Origin: Paracoccaceae bacterium
GTDB taxonomy: Bacteria > Pseudomonadota > Alphaproteobacteria > Rhodobacterales > Rhodobacteraceae
Assembly (NCBI GenBank): GCA_021647745.1
Contig: JAKIUB010000004.1
Coordinates: 1 to 64,000, forward strand
Length of the DNA: 64,000 nt
Reading direction: 5' to 3'
Shown: positions 17,448-26,465 of the stretch, one piece after another
Layout of the letters: each line of letters begins with the position of its first letter
Numbering within the stretch: the first letter of the stretch is position 1
Program-made: the position numbers and the translations under genes
The notes under the pieces: generated by a model
What the model saw: only the letters and a program-made list of their open reading frames with translations
What the model was told of the DNA's origin: nothing
Databases searched by the model: none

Positions 17448-18692
17448 TCAGTTTTTGCCTGCGCCCACTGCATCTTCCAGATTGTTTGGTGCAAATACAC
17501 TGCCGAAAGGCGAGGCGGGTGCTTCAGGGGTGCCGCTTTCTTCACTGCCCGTACCGGCGGCATCTTCAAGGTTTGTCGGGGCAAAAACGCTGCCGAAAGC
17601 ACCAGCGCCTTGGCTGGGTGGCTCCGAGGTTATGCTTTCAAGCGGGGCCGCGTTTTGTCGTGCCTCGCGGCGCGCCTTTTGCAAGGCCTCGATCCGGGTC
17701 TGGTTTTCTATCTGGCGCTCGGCTTTATAGTCTATTTTGCACTGCGCCGGTGAATAGGCTTGCGCAGAATACACCATAGCGATGACCACAAAAGACAGCG
17801 CTACAAGCAAAATGGTGGCGACATTGCCAAACATCCAGGCCGGTAGCCCTTTGCCAGGTTTGATATCGCCGGATTTGATTTTGCTGCGGCGGCGATATAC
17901 TTCGGCGGCGAGGGCTGCAAAAACGGTTAGGGCAACGATGATAACAGCGAGCGCGGAGATTGAGGGGTTGATCCCGTAGCGCACCATTTGCGAAAGCTCG
18001 ATGGTCAGGGTCGGGTAAGCGCCAAAGGTAAAGGTGGTGGTGTTGTAATTCTCGAAACTGGCGAGAAAGGCCAACACAGCCGCCGAAGCAATGGCCGGAC
18101 GCATGAAAGGCAGCATTATCTTGCGAAAAGCCTGGGTGTGGGTGGCGCCAAGATCAAGCGCTGCCTCGGTCAGCCCTGTATCAAAGCGCTGTAGCCGCGC
18201 GACAAATACCAGCATGCAATACGAGGCGATAAAGGTTGATTGGCCGATAATGGTCAGAAATAGCCCGTTATTCAAAAAGGCTGCATTTTCACCAAAAACC
18301 TCGGATACGCGACGCCAGAAAACCAGTGTCGATATCCCGAGCACCACGCCGGGAATAAGGATAGGCGCAATGATGATAGTATAATAGGTGGAGCGCCAAC
18401 GCGGCCAGACTTGTGTGAGCACCAGCGAGGCCGCCAGCCCGATCGACACAGACAGGATCACCGTGCCAATGCCGACGATAAAGCTGTGTTTAATGCCGTT
18501 GAGGATCCGTTCATCCTGAAAAAGGGCGCCAAACCATTCATAAGTGTAGCACTGCCACGGCGTGATGGAGGGGAACGGCGCCGAGTTGAAGGCCGTAAGC
18601 CCCATGACAAGCAATGGCCCGAGAAGATACCCAAAGAAAATAACCAGATAAACCGCCAGCGCCACACGCCCGAACAAGATGTTGGACCTCAT
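17448..18692 (-). CDS. Polyamine-type ABC importer permease (PotC/PotI-like) with an unusual C-terminal tail
   Basis: A 414-residue inner-membrane permease. Residues about 1-275 are a normal PotC-like domain with six helices and the cytoplasmic EAA-type loop (LTEAALDLGATHTQAFRKI). A further hydrophobic helix follows (residues about 288-312, TILLVALSFVVIAMVYSAQA). After it comes a charged helix and an acidic Pro/Ser/Gly-rich tail containing two copies of an FGSVFAPxNLEDA motif 30 residues apart. Family members usually end near residue 270-300, so the last hundred residues are extra. Its start overlaps the end of the partner permease at 18689. Confidence 0.88.
   Translation of the reverse strand: MRSNILFGRVALAVYLVIFFGYLLGPLLVMGLTAFNSAPFPSITPWQCYTYEWFGALFQDERILNGIKHSFIVGIGTVILSVSIGLAASLVLTQVWPRWRSTYYTIIIAPILIPGVVLGISTLVFWRRVSEVFGENAAFLNNGLFLTIIGQSTFIASYCMLVFVARLQRFDTGLTEAALDLGATHTQAFRKIMLPFMRPAIASAAVLAFLASFENYNTTTFTFGAYPTLTIELSQMVRYGINPSISALAVIIVALTVFAALAAEVYRRRSKIKSGDIKPGKGLPAWMFGNVATILLVALSFVVIAMVYSAQAYSPAQCKIDYKAERQIENQTRIEALQKARREARQNAAPLESITSEPPSQGAGAFGSVFAPTNLEDAAGTGSEESGTPEAPASPFGSVFAPNNLEDAVGAGKN
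17468..17599. repeat. Two-copy 42-bp direct repeat in the permease tail
   Basis: Copy A is 17468-17509 and copy B 17558-17599, at a 90-base offset (exactly 30 codons). They share most bases, including CATCTTC and CTGCCGAAAG, and encode the FGSVFAPxNLEDA motif of the permease C-terminal tail. Differences lie largely at third codon positions, which suggests selection on the peptide after duplication. Confidence 0.8.
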
Positions 18693-19618
18693 TTGCCGAT
18701 GTCCCCCATATTGACCTTGAAGATTTTCATGAAGCCCAGCACGATGGCAATACTGGCCACCAAAAGCACGATCGCATAGGCCGCGCCCTGTTGCCAGTTG
18801 AGCGTATCATTGAACCATTGATAAACCAGCTGGGTAAACCACAGGCTAGAAGTGCCGCCCAACACTTGCGGGGCCGCAAGCGCGCCGGCAGAAAGCATAA
18901 AAACCATAGTCATACCAGAGGCAATACCGGGCTTGGCATGGGGGATAACGATACGGCGGTGGATGCGCACCCAGCTTGCACCCATATCGCGCGCCGCTTC
19001 GATCTGGTTGCGATCAAGGCTTTCGATCACGTTATACATCGGGAAAAGCATCAGCAATATATAGGCATAGCCAAGCCCGGCATAAAGCGCGATATCGGCG
19101 TTGATGAAATCATAAGGCTGGTCGATCAGCCCGAGACTCATCATCACCCCGTTCAGCACCCCGCCATCGCCAAAAATAATCCGCAAGGCAAACGCCCGCA
19201 GGATTTCGTTGATCCAGTAAGGGATCACCAGCATAATCACCAACAGCCGGATAAACCCACCCCCCTTGGATTGCCCGAGAAAATAGGCCAGCGGATAACA
19301 CAGGATCAGGTTGAGCACCGTCACCGCCATGGCGGCCAGAATGGTGCGCACAAACACCATCAGGTCGACCTTGTTAAAGGCATCCGAGGCGCCTTCCGGG
19401 CCAAAAACCAGATAGCGGTAATTATCCAGCGTATAACTATCGGCCTCGGTGCCTTGCAGCGCCGGTGGCAGATTGTAGCGGAAAGAAAAATCCAGCATTG
19501 AAAGTTGTGGCAGCAGGATCAGCACAATAATCCAGAACGAGACGAGAAACATCAAGATCCCGCCCATCAGCAACCCGTTATTCTTGAAGAACTCGGAGAA
19601 CATCTTCGGCTTTCTCAT
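18689..19618 (-). CDS. Polyamine-type ABC importer permease (PotB/PotH-like)
   Basis: A 309-residue inner-membrane permease with about six helices and the EAA-type loop (QIEAARDMGASWVRIHRRI). ATG 19618 (MRKPKMFSEFF) is chosen because it lies 4 bases after the ATPase gene stop; a longer in-frame start would overlap that gene heavily. It pairs with the 18692 permease to form the channel of the importer. The periplasmic segment between helices 1 and 2 (SFRYNLPPALQGTEADSY) is typical of PotB/PotH. Confidence 0.9.
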   Translation of the reverse strand: MRKPKMFSEFFKNNGLLMGGILMFLVSFWIIVLILLPQLSMLDFSFRYNLPPALQGTEADSYTLDNYRYLVFGPEGASDAFNKVDLMVFVRTILAAMAVTVLNLILCYPLAYFLGQSKGGGFIRLLVIMLVIPYWINEILRAFALRIIFGDGGVLNGVMMSLGLIDQPYDFINADIALYAGLGYAYILLMLFPMYNVIESLDRNQIEAARDMGASWVRIHRRIVIPHAKPGIASGMTMVFMLSAGALAAPQVLGGTSSLWFTQLVYQWFNDTLNWQQGAAYAIVLLVASIAIVLGFMKIFKVNMGDIGK

Positions 19619-19622
19619 CCAT

Positions 19623-20729
19623 TTACTCCGATGCCAGTTCGCCGGCGGGCATAACCACCGCGTTGTTGACATCATAGCTGAAAGAAACAACCTCGCCCTT
19701 GGTGCTGTGCTGGTTCTGCCCCATATTGGGCATCGCCATCTTGATCCGCTTGCCCCCGTTACCCTCGAGAAAAACGGAATAGCTGTTGCCCTCGAATTCC
19801 TCGTTCAGCACCTTGGCCGAAATCGTGGTTTTGTCCGTGCCCTCGCCGACATTCAGCACTTCGGGGCGCACAAACATCATGGCGTCATCGCCAACCTTAA
19901 GCTTGCCCACGGCCGCTGGGGTAATACGCGAAAGCAACTCGCCCGAACGGTTGGTGGCGATAACGGCCTCATTGCCGTTAATTGCGGATATTTTTCCGCG
20001 AAATACGTTATTTTCGCCCACAAAAGAAGCCACGAACGGGGTGGCGGGGGTGTCATATACCGCGTGTCCATCACCGATCTGGTCAATAATGCCGTTGCGC
20101 ATAACCGCCACACTGTCGCTCATGGTTAGCGCTTCGCCCTGATCGTGGGTGATGTAAATAAAGGTAATACCCACCCGCTGCTGTATCTCGCGCAGCTCGG
20201 TGCGCATGTGCTGGCGCAGCTTCAGATCAAGCGCCGAAAGCGGCTCGTCGAGTAGCAGCACATCCGGCTCGGCACAAAGTGCGCGCGCAATCGCCACCCG
20301 CTGCTTTTGCCCGCCCGAAAGCTCGCTCGGCAGTTTGTCACCCTGCCCTTGCAGTGCGATCATGTCCAGCAGTTCGTCAGCGCGCTTGCGGCGCTCGACA
20401 GCGCTGGCGCCTTTTACTTCCATTGAAAAGGTAATATTTTCCCAGACCTTCATCAGGGGAAACAGTGCGAGGTTCTGGAATATTAGCGCGGTGGGGCGCT
20501 TGTTGGGGCCGATGCCCGCCATATCCTTGCCACCGATCAGCACCCGGCCTTCAGACGGGTTCAAAAACCCGGAGACCGCCCGCAAAATCGTGGTTTTGCC
20601 ACAGCCCGAAGGCCCGAGAAACGAGAAAAAATCACCACCCTTAATATTTACGTTGGCTTCACGGACGGCAACAAAGTCGCCAAATTTAATCCAGACATTA
20701 TCCAGAGTAACGTCAACGCCAGAACTCAT
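19623..20729 (-). CDS. Polyamine-type ABC importer ATPase (PotA/PotG-like)
   Basis: A 368-residue ATP-binding subunit. Walker A GPSGCGKTT is near residue 38, the LSGGQKQRVAIARAL signature near 140 and Walker B VLLLDEPLSALD near 160. The C-terminal third is the TOBE-type regulatory domain common in this importer class. Together with the two permeases and the binding protein at 20825 it forms a complete four-gene importer for polyamines or similar cations. Confidence 0.93.
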   Translation of the reverse strand: MSSGVDVTLDNVWIKFGDFVAVREANVNIKGGDFFSFLGPSGCGKTTILRAVSGFLNPSEGRVLIGGKDMAGIGPNKRPTALIFQNLALFPLMKVWENITFSMEVKGASAVERRKRADELLDMIALQGQGDKLPSELSGGQKQRVAIARALCAEPDVLLLDEPLSALDLKLRQHMRTELREIQQRVGITFIYITHDQGEALTMSDSVAVMRNGIIDQIGDGHAVYDTPATPFVASFVGENNVFRGKISAINGNEAVIATNRSGELLSRITPAAVGKLKVGDDAMMFVRPEVLNVGEGTDKTTISAKVLNEEFEGNSYSVFLEGNGGKRIKMAMPNMGQNQHSTKGEVVSFSYDVNNAVVMPAGELASE

Positions 20730-20824
20730 GTTACTTTACCCCGTTGTGGTACTATTTCGGGCTTTGGCCCGTTTTTTTGGGTTTCCGGCAGCCTGCACCG
20801 CCGGAAACAATCTCATACTATCGC

Positions 20825-21958
20825 TTACGCACTTTGAAAGCGGTTCACAAACTCGGTGCGCACATCGCCATACCACGGGGCTTCAGCAGGCCATGGGTTA
20901 AGGTTGGCAAGTGCTGTACCCGGATAGGCTTCAGCGAAGTTTTTCTTGTAGTTGTCGCCAGTGAAGCCATCGGCACCAAGAACCGGCGAGTTATAGCCGT
21001 GCTCGTCAATGGCGGGGCCGGCATTTTCAGGCTTATAGGCGAAATCGATGAACGCGTAGATTTCATCCGTGTTTTCCGCGCCAACCGGGATAGACATACC
21101 GTCAACCCAAGCCATGGCACCCTCGGCCGGAGCCTGATAGGTCACCGGATCACCAGCGGATTTGAGCGCCAGCGGCGGGCCATCCCAGGTTTGGCCCACG
21201 ATAACACCACCGTTGAGCAAGCCGTTTTTCTGGCTGTCGGCATCGTTCCAGATCAGTTTGAGGTTGCCTTTGCGAGCAATGGTCCAGTCGGTAATTTTGC
21301 CCCAGACTTCGCGCATTTTCTCCTCGGAGCCATAAGCCGCCCAGACATCGCCCGGTGCCAGATCGCCGATGGTTTCCATGTAAAGCCCGGCGCAAAGCAT
21401 GCCGGAATGCGCCCGGATCATGGTTTTGCCAGCATTTTCCTCGGACCAGATCTCGCCATAGCTTGGCACGCCGTCATCAGAAGCCGGAATGAACAGATCA
21501 GTGCGCCATGCCATACCTTCGGTGCCCCAGATATGCGGGATCCAGGTGGAACCATTGCCGCCAAAATCCCATGCGTCAGGGCCAATGGCCGACATCGCAG
21601 GGTTGACCGCGTCGATATTGATGCGGCTCATGTCAAAGGGTTGCAGCAGCTCCAGCGGGCCCCATTGCAGCGATTGGTTGTTGGTGGGGGTCACGATATC
21701 TGCCCCCTCGCCGTTGGAGGCGCGCATCTTGTTGATGATCTCCTGATTGGAGCCAATGCCGGTGTAGTTAACCTTGATGCCGGTCTCGCTGGTGAATTTT
21801 TCAAGATAGCTGTCAGGCAGATAGTCCGACCACATCAGCACATTTATCTCACCCGAAGAAGCAAGCGCCTTGGTCGAAACCAGAGCCGGCGCCGCGAGCG
21901 CGGCCGTGCCTACTTTCAGGAATGAACGACGATTAAAGCCCGTGATAATTTTTGTCAT
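20825..21958 (-). CDS. Polyamine-type periplasmic binding protein, Tat-exported (PotD/PotF-like)
   Basis: A 377-residue solute-binding protein. The N-terminus has a twin-arginine motif (NRRSFLKVG) followed by a moderately hydrophobic segment and an ALA-S cleavage site near residue 34, indicating Tat rather than Sec export. The mature part starts EINVLMWSDYLPDSYLEKFT, as in PotD/PotF. It is the first gene of the importer operon. Ligand specificity (putrescine, spermidine or another amine) cannot be read; the aminotransferase remnant at the operon end favours an amine. Confidence 0.92.
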   Translation of the reverse strand: MTKIITGFNRRSFLKVGTAALAAPALVSTKALASSGEINVLMWSDYLPDSYLEKFTSETGIKVNYTGIGSNQEIINKMRASNGEGADIVTPTNNQSLQWGPLELLQPFDMSRINIDAVNPAMSAIGPDAWDFGGNGSTWIPHIWGTEGMAWRTDLFIPASDDGVPSYGEIWSEENAGKTMIRAHSGMLCAGLYMETIGDLAPGDVWAAYGSEEKMREVWGKITDWTIARKGNLKLIWNDADSQKNGLLNGGVIVGQTWDGPPLALKSAGDPVTYQAPAEGAMAWVDGMSIPVGAENTDEIYAFIDFAYKPENAGPAIDEHGYNSPVLGADGFTGDNYKKNFAEAYPGTALANLNPWPAEAPWYGDVRTEFVNRFQSA

Positions 21959-22051
21959 GTTGTTTCTCTCCCGGAGATGTTGCTAACAAAACCGATTTGC
22001 CCGGTTTCGTTTCCTGTGCCAGAGCGGCACACGGATATTATTATTTTATCA

Positions 22052-22067
22052 TGTCACTTGCGTGACA
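22052..22067. promoter_or_regulatory. Palindromic operator candidate upstream of the importer operon
   Basis: TGTCAC-TTGC-GTGACA is a perfect 6+4+6 inverted repeat about 95 bases before the binding-protein start. On the minus strand it contains TTGTCA, a candidate -35, with A+T-rich AATAAT about 17 bases later as -10. An operator overlapping the promoter suggests a dimeric repressor. No regulator gene lies next to it. Confidence 0.5.
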
Positions 22068-22199
22068 AATCGGTGTAAAATCTGGCATGCCCTGCTGGCT
22101 GGCCGGATTATCCCACCCGATACAGACTACCTTAACCAAATTGATTTGCAAGCGCATACGGCCACATTCGAGCGGCGGTAAAACCAGTTGGAGCTATGG

Positions 22200-22506
22200 C
22201 TATAAAATACCCATAATAGCATGGGCAATTTCACCATCTTCATCCGCCGGAAGCACCCGGGCGGTGCGCTCAAAACATAGCCAGATCCAGCTCGGGCGAT
22301 CAAGTATGCGTGAACGGATAGCGGCCGCATTTCCACCAATACCACCGGTAAATACCACGCGAGCTTGGCCAGTGCTGCCTTTAGAGCCGTGCGATGATCG
22401 GGAGCGCTTGCGCCAGTTTCATTGCCGAAATAGCAGGGCAAGCGGCTGCGGGTCATAGGTGGTGTATTTGAGCCTGCATTCAATACCAGTATCGGGCCGG
22501 CAGCCA
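22200..22506 (-). pseudogene. ackA: Acetate kinase remnant with large internal deletion
   Basis: ATG 22506, 5 bases after the xsc stop, begins MAAGPILVLNAGS, the AckA N-terminal phosphate-binding strand. After about 16 codons the similarity stops. Further on, in another frame, RVVFTGGIGGNAAAIRSRIL reads as the AckA C-terminal FTGGIGEN motif, followed by RVLPADEDGEIAHAI, matching the family end, and stop TAG 22200-22202. About 100 codons remain of roughly 390, with frame disruptions and a stop in between. The gene is dead. Position after xsc fits a former route from acetyl phosphate to acetate plus ATP. Confidence 0.75.
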
Positions 22507-22511
22507 TAATA

Positions 22512-24287
22512 TCAGACCTTTTGTTGCTGCATATCGGCAGCATTGATGCCTGCTACCGCCACCGGCTTACTCATGGCATCACGACGAAACGGCTCACCCA
22601 TTTCCTGATTTATTATCACCTCGATGAAAGTAGTTTTGCGGTCCTGCATCTGGGATACTACCGCTTTATCCAGCGCTTCGGTCAGGCCTTGCATGGTGGT
22701 GGCCACCACGCCGTTAACACCACAAGCCTTGGCGATGCCGGCGTAGCTTACGTTATAATCCAGCTCGGTGCCGACAAAATTATCGTCATACCACAGCGTG
22801 GTATTGCGCTTTTCCGCCCCCCACTGGTAATTGCGAAAAATCACCATGGTGATCGCGGGCCAGCTTTCACGCCCGCAAGCGGTCATTTCGTTCATGGAAA
22901 TGCCAAAAGCGCCATCGCCAGCAAAACCGACCACCGGCGTATCGGGCTGGCCGATTTTGGCCCCGAGGATCGCCGGAAGCGAATAACCGCAGGGGCCAAA
23001 CAGGCCGGGAGCGAGATATTTGCGACCCTGCTCGAAGGTCGGGTAAGCATTGCCGATGGCACAGACATTGCCGATATCGGAGCTGATAATAGCATCCTTT
23101 GGCAGGGCAGATTGAATGGCACGCCATGTCTGGCGCGGCGAAAGCGCATCAGTTTTGGCCTTACGGGCGCGGGCATTCCAGTCGGTGCCTTCATCGTCAT
23201 CCTCATGATCCATCGAGGTGAGCGCCTGCGCCCATGCGGATTTTGTTTGTGAAATCATGGCTTTGCGATCTTCGCGCCCCGCATCCCCCGCGCTACCGGA
23301 AAGCTGGTCCAGCAGGCTTTCGGCCACCTGAGCCGCGTCGCCGACAATGCCGACGCTCACCGGCTTGGTAAGCCCGATTCTGTCCGGGTTAATATCGACC
23401 TGAATGATTTTGGCACCTTTAGGCCAATAGTCTATGCCATAGCCCGGCAGGGTGGAAAACGGATTGAGCCGCGTGCCCAGCGCCAGCACCACATCGGCTT
23501 TGGCGATCAGCTCCATCGCCGCGCGCGAACCGTTATAGCCTAGCGGACCAGCAAAAAGCGGGTGACTGCCCGGAAAGGCGTCATTATGCTGATAGCCACA
23601 GCAAACCGGCGCATCCAGCCGCTCGGCCAAGGCTTTGCTAGCCTCGATCGCGCCGCCAATGACCACACCCGCACCATTCAGGATTACCGGAAATTGGGCG
23701 CCAGACAGCAACTTGGCGGCCTCGAAAATTGCAGCGATGCCACCCGAGGGGCGCTCGAACTCGACCACTTGCGGCAGGTCGATATCTATCACTTGTGTCC
23801 AGAAATCACGCGGGATGTTTATCTGGCAGGGCGCGCTCATCCGCTTGGCTTTGGTGATCACGCGGTTCAAGACCTCGGCCATGCGCGAAGGGTCGCGGAC
23901 CTCCTCCTGGTAAGCCACACAATCGGCGAACATCCGCATTTGCTCGACCTCCTGAAAGCCGCCTTGGCCGATGGTTTTATTGGCGGCTTGCGGGGTGACC
24001 AGCAGCATTGGCGTGTGGTTCCAGTAAGCGGTCTTTACCGGGGTGACGAGGTTGGCAATCCCGGGGCCGTTTTGTGCAATCGCGAGGCTCATTTTGCCCG
24101 ACGCGCGGGTGAAACCGTCGGCCATCATGCCGGCGGTATATTCATGTGCACAATCCCAGAATGTAATGCCCGCCTTCGGAAACAGGTCTGATATAGGCAT
24201 GAAAGCCGAGCCGATAATGCCAAACGCGTTATCAATCCCGTGCATTTGCAGCACTTTCACAAAGGCTTCTTCGGTGGTCATTTTCAT
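22512..24287 (-). CDS. xsc: Sulfoacetaldehyde acetyltransferase
   Basis: A 591-residue ThDP enzyme that turns sulfoacetaldehyde plus phosphate into acetyl phosphate and sulfite, the central step of taurine and related sulfonate breakdown. The N-terminus (TTEEAFVKVLQMHGIDNAFGIIGSAFMPISD) and WNHTPMLLVTPQAA are characteristic of Xsc among acetolactate-synthase relatives. The ThDP/Mg motif starts at GDGAFGISMNE and runs to the NYQWG segment. AAGGAG with 8 bases spacing supports ATG 24287. No taurine transaminase, taurine dehydrogenase or pta gene lies in the window, so the substrate must come from genes elsewhere. Confidence 0.93.
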   Translation of the reverse strand: MKMTTEEAFVKVLQMHGIDNAFGIIGSAFMPISDLFPKAGITFWDCAHEYTAGMMADGFTRASGKMSLAIAQNGPGIANLVTPVKTAYWNHTPMLLVTPQAANKTIGQGGFQEVEQMRMFADCVAYQEEVRDPSRMAEVLNRVITKAKRMSAPCQINIPRDFWTQVIDIDLPQVVEFERPSGGIAAIFEAAKLLSGAQFPVILNGAGVVIGGAIEASKALAERLDAPVCCGYQHNDAFPGSHPLFAGPLGYNGSRAAMELIAKADVVLALGTRLNPFSTLPGYGIDYWPKGAKIIQVDINPDRIGLTKPVSVGIVGDAAQVAESLLDQLSGSAGDAGREDRKAMISQTKSAWAQALTSMDHEDDDEGTDWNARARKAKTDALSPRQTWRAIQSALPKDAIISSDIGNVCAIGNAYPTFEQGRKYLAPGLFGPCGYSLPAILGAKIGQPDTPVVGFAGDGAFGISMNEMTACGRESWPAITMVIFRNYQWGAEKRNTTLWYDDNFVGTELDYNVSYAGIAKACGVNGVVATTMQGLTEALDKAVVSQMQDRKTTFIEVIINQEMGEPFRRDAMSKPVAVAGINAADMQQQKV

Positions 24288-24437
24288 GGGGGTGGCTCCT
24301 TGATCCGTAAGGCCAAAAGGGCGGTTTCTACCTCATATATGGGGGAGAAGTACCGCGCTAGAATAGGGCCGGATTTAGCAGCCGTCTATAGCCAAGACAG
24401 CGCTTCACACGCCCGAGCTACCCCGCCGGACAAAGCC

Positions 24438-25433
24438 TCACCCGCGAATTCTCCGGCCTTTTTCATCAAAGCGAAACAGCGCAGCCAAAGAGTAACTCAA
24501 CATGGTTTTGCTGCCGATTTCATAGTCGGTCTGCCCCATGTAGCGCACTGTCACCAGCTGCTCGCCAACCCGCACATAAACATTGGTATCAGCGCCTAGA
24601 TGCTCCAGATGGCTGATTTCCCCCTCGATCTCCCCTTCATCGCCGAGCATGATCATCTCGGGGCGCAAGCCGATAGTCCTGGCGCTGTCTCCGATCACAC
24701 TGCCGGGCAAAAAATTCATCGCCGGCGAACCAATAAAGCCGGCAACAAAAATATTGTCGGGGTCATTATAGAGCGCCATCGGAGAGCCGATCTGCTCGAC
24801 CCGACCATCCTGCAACACCACAATTTTATCGGCCAGAGTCATGGCCTCGACCTGATCATGAGTGACATAGACCATGGTTGTTTCAAGCTGCCGGTGCAGG
24901 CGGGCGATCTCGAGGCGGGTATTGACCCGCAGCGCCGCATCAAGATTGGAGAGTGGCTCGTCAAAGAGGAAAAGCTCGGGGTTGCGCACCAGCGCCCGCC
25001 CGATCGCCACTCTCTGGCGCTGCCCGCCCGAAAGCTCCGCTGGCCGCCGGTCCAGATAGGGGCCAAGCTCCAGCATATCGGACGCCACCTTCACCCTCTC
25101 CTCGATATAGGCTTTTGGCCGTTTGGCCTGTTTGAGGCCGAGGCTCATATTATTGCGCACACTCAGGTGGGGGTAGAGCGCATAGGTTTGGAAAACCATG
25201 GCAATGCCGCGTTTGCTCGAAGGAGTGGTGTTCACCCTTTTTCCTGCGATCAGCACATCACCCGATGTGGCATCCTCCAGCCCGGCAATAATGCGCAGCA
25301 GTGTGGATTTTCCACAGCCCGAGGGGCCTACAAATATCACAAATTCGCCATCCTCGACCTCAAGGCTGATATCTTTCAGCACTAAAACCGAGCCGAAGGA
25401 TTTGTTGATATTTTTCAGCGTCAGGGAACCCAT
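24438..25433 (-). CDS. Sugar ABC importer ATPase (UgpC/MsmK-like)
   Basis: A 331-residue ATP-binding subunit. Walker A GPSGCGKST is near residue 37, the LSGGQRQRVAIGRAL signature near 135 and Walker B LFLFDEPLSNLD near 155, then a C-terminal TOBE/MalK-like domain. It closes the amino-sugar importer operon on the minus strand, following the oxidoreductase gene by 9 bases. Related ATPases often energise several sugar importers. Confidence 0.93.
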   Translation of the reverse strand: MGSLTLKNINKSFGSVLVLKDISLEVEDGEFVIFVGPSGCGKSTLLRIIAGLEDATSGDVLIAGKRVNTTPSSKRGIAMVFQTYALYPHLSVRNNMSLGLKQAKRPKAYIEERVKVASDMLELGPYLDRRPAELSGGQRQRVAIGRALVRNPELFLFDEPLSNLDAALRVNTRLEIARLHRQLETTMVYVTHDQVEAMTLADKIVVLQDGRVEQIGSPMALYNDPDNIFVAGFIGSPAMNFLPGSVIGDSARTIGLRPEMIMLGDEGEIEGEISHLEHLGADTNVYVRVGEQLVTVRYMGQTDYEIGSKTMLSYSLAALFRFDEKGRRIRG

Positions 25434-25442
25434 GGCTTTCTC

Positions 25443-26465
25443 CTAGTTCAAATCAACGGGCCGGCCCGTGCGGATACTTTGGTCTGCAGCGAGACATATG
25501 GAAAGCGACTGCACCGCATCTGCCAGGTGGCGGCTCAGGTCCAGATCATCAAGAATGGCAGTGGCCATATAGGCCGCCTCGGTATCGCAGAGCGCCTGAT
25601 GGTCCGGTTCGTCGGGAAGGTCGATGAGCCGGTCGCCATCAAGCCGATGAACCTTGAGCGTGCCAACCTTGGTATGGCTGTCAATCTCCGCCGAGCCGCC
25701 TGCCTCTGCTGCCACGATAGAGATTGCGCCATTGGGCGATATTACATCTTTCACAAAATACGCGGTCTCCGAAATCATCGGTCCCCAGCCAGCCTCGTAC
25801 CAGCCCACGGAGCCATCGTCGAAAACCACCTGAAATTGGCCGTAATTATACATATCTGTCGCAATTTCATTGCTCAGTCGCAGGCCTATACCATTGACCC
25901 GCACCGCGCGCGCATCGGTGATCTGGCACATCACATCCACATAATGCACCCCGCAATCAACAATCGGCGAGGTGCTTTTCAGCAGATTTTTGTGAACCTC
26001 CCACTCTGCCCCCGTACTTTGCTGGTTAAGGTTCATACGAAACACATATGGTCCACCCAGCGCCCGGCTCTCGGTGATCAGCCGCTGCCAGCTCGGATGA
26101 TGGCGCAAGATATAACCAACCACCAGCTTACGCCCCAGTTTGGAGGCTGTATCAACCATAGCCCGGGCCTCATTGGTATTGCCCGCCAGCGGCTTTTCGA
26201 CAAACACATCCGCACCGGCTTTCATCGCCGCAATCGCATATTCGGCATGGCTGTCGGTATAGGTTGCGATGACCACCAGATCAGGCTTTAGCGCCTTTAG
26301 GGCCGTGTAAAATGCGCTGAAAACCGGATAATCCGCCAGCGTATCCGGCAAATCAACCGCTGAGCGATTGACCAGCCCGACGATCTCGAACGCCTTATTG
26401 GCGTGATAAGCCAGCGCATGGCTGCGCCCCATATTTCCAAGCCCCGCCACCAATACCCTGATCAT
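25443..26465 (-). CDS. Gfo/Idh/MocA-family sugar oxidoreductase
   Basis: A 340-residue NAD(P)-dependent dehydrogenase. The N-terminal Rossmann motif is VAGLGNMGRSHALAY, and the EKPLAGN motif carries the conserved Lys of the family. It is embedded between permease and ATPase genes of the importer; the start overlaps the permease stop (ATGA). It probably oxidises or epimerises the imported sugar or a derivative, which an ordinary GlcNAc pathway would not need, so it hints at a modified substrate. Confidence 0.88.
   Translation of the reverse strand: MIRVLVAGLGNMGRSHALAYHANKAFEIVGLVNRSAVDLPDTLADYPVFSAFYTALKALKPDLVVIATYTDSHAEYAIAAMKAGADVFVEKPLAGNTNEARAMVDTASKLGRKLVVGYILRHHPSWQRLITESRALGGPYVFRMNLNQQSTGAEWEVHKNLLKSTSPIVDCGVHYVDVMCQITDARAVRVNGIGLRLSNEIATDMYNYGQFQVVFDDGSVGWYEAGWGPMISETAYFVKDVISPNGAISIVAAEAGGSAEIDSHTKVGTLKVHRLDGDRLIDLPDEPDHQALCDTEAAYMATAILDDLDLSRHLADAVQSLSICLAADQSIRTGRPVDLN

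Noticed and set aside
20744..21925. A long plus-strand open frame (393 codons) opposite the binding-protein gene
   Set aside because: It is antisense to a clear Tat-exported binding protein; the translation is rich in His/Arg/Gly without any motif, as expected of a G+C-rich shadow frame.
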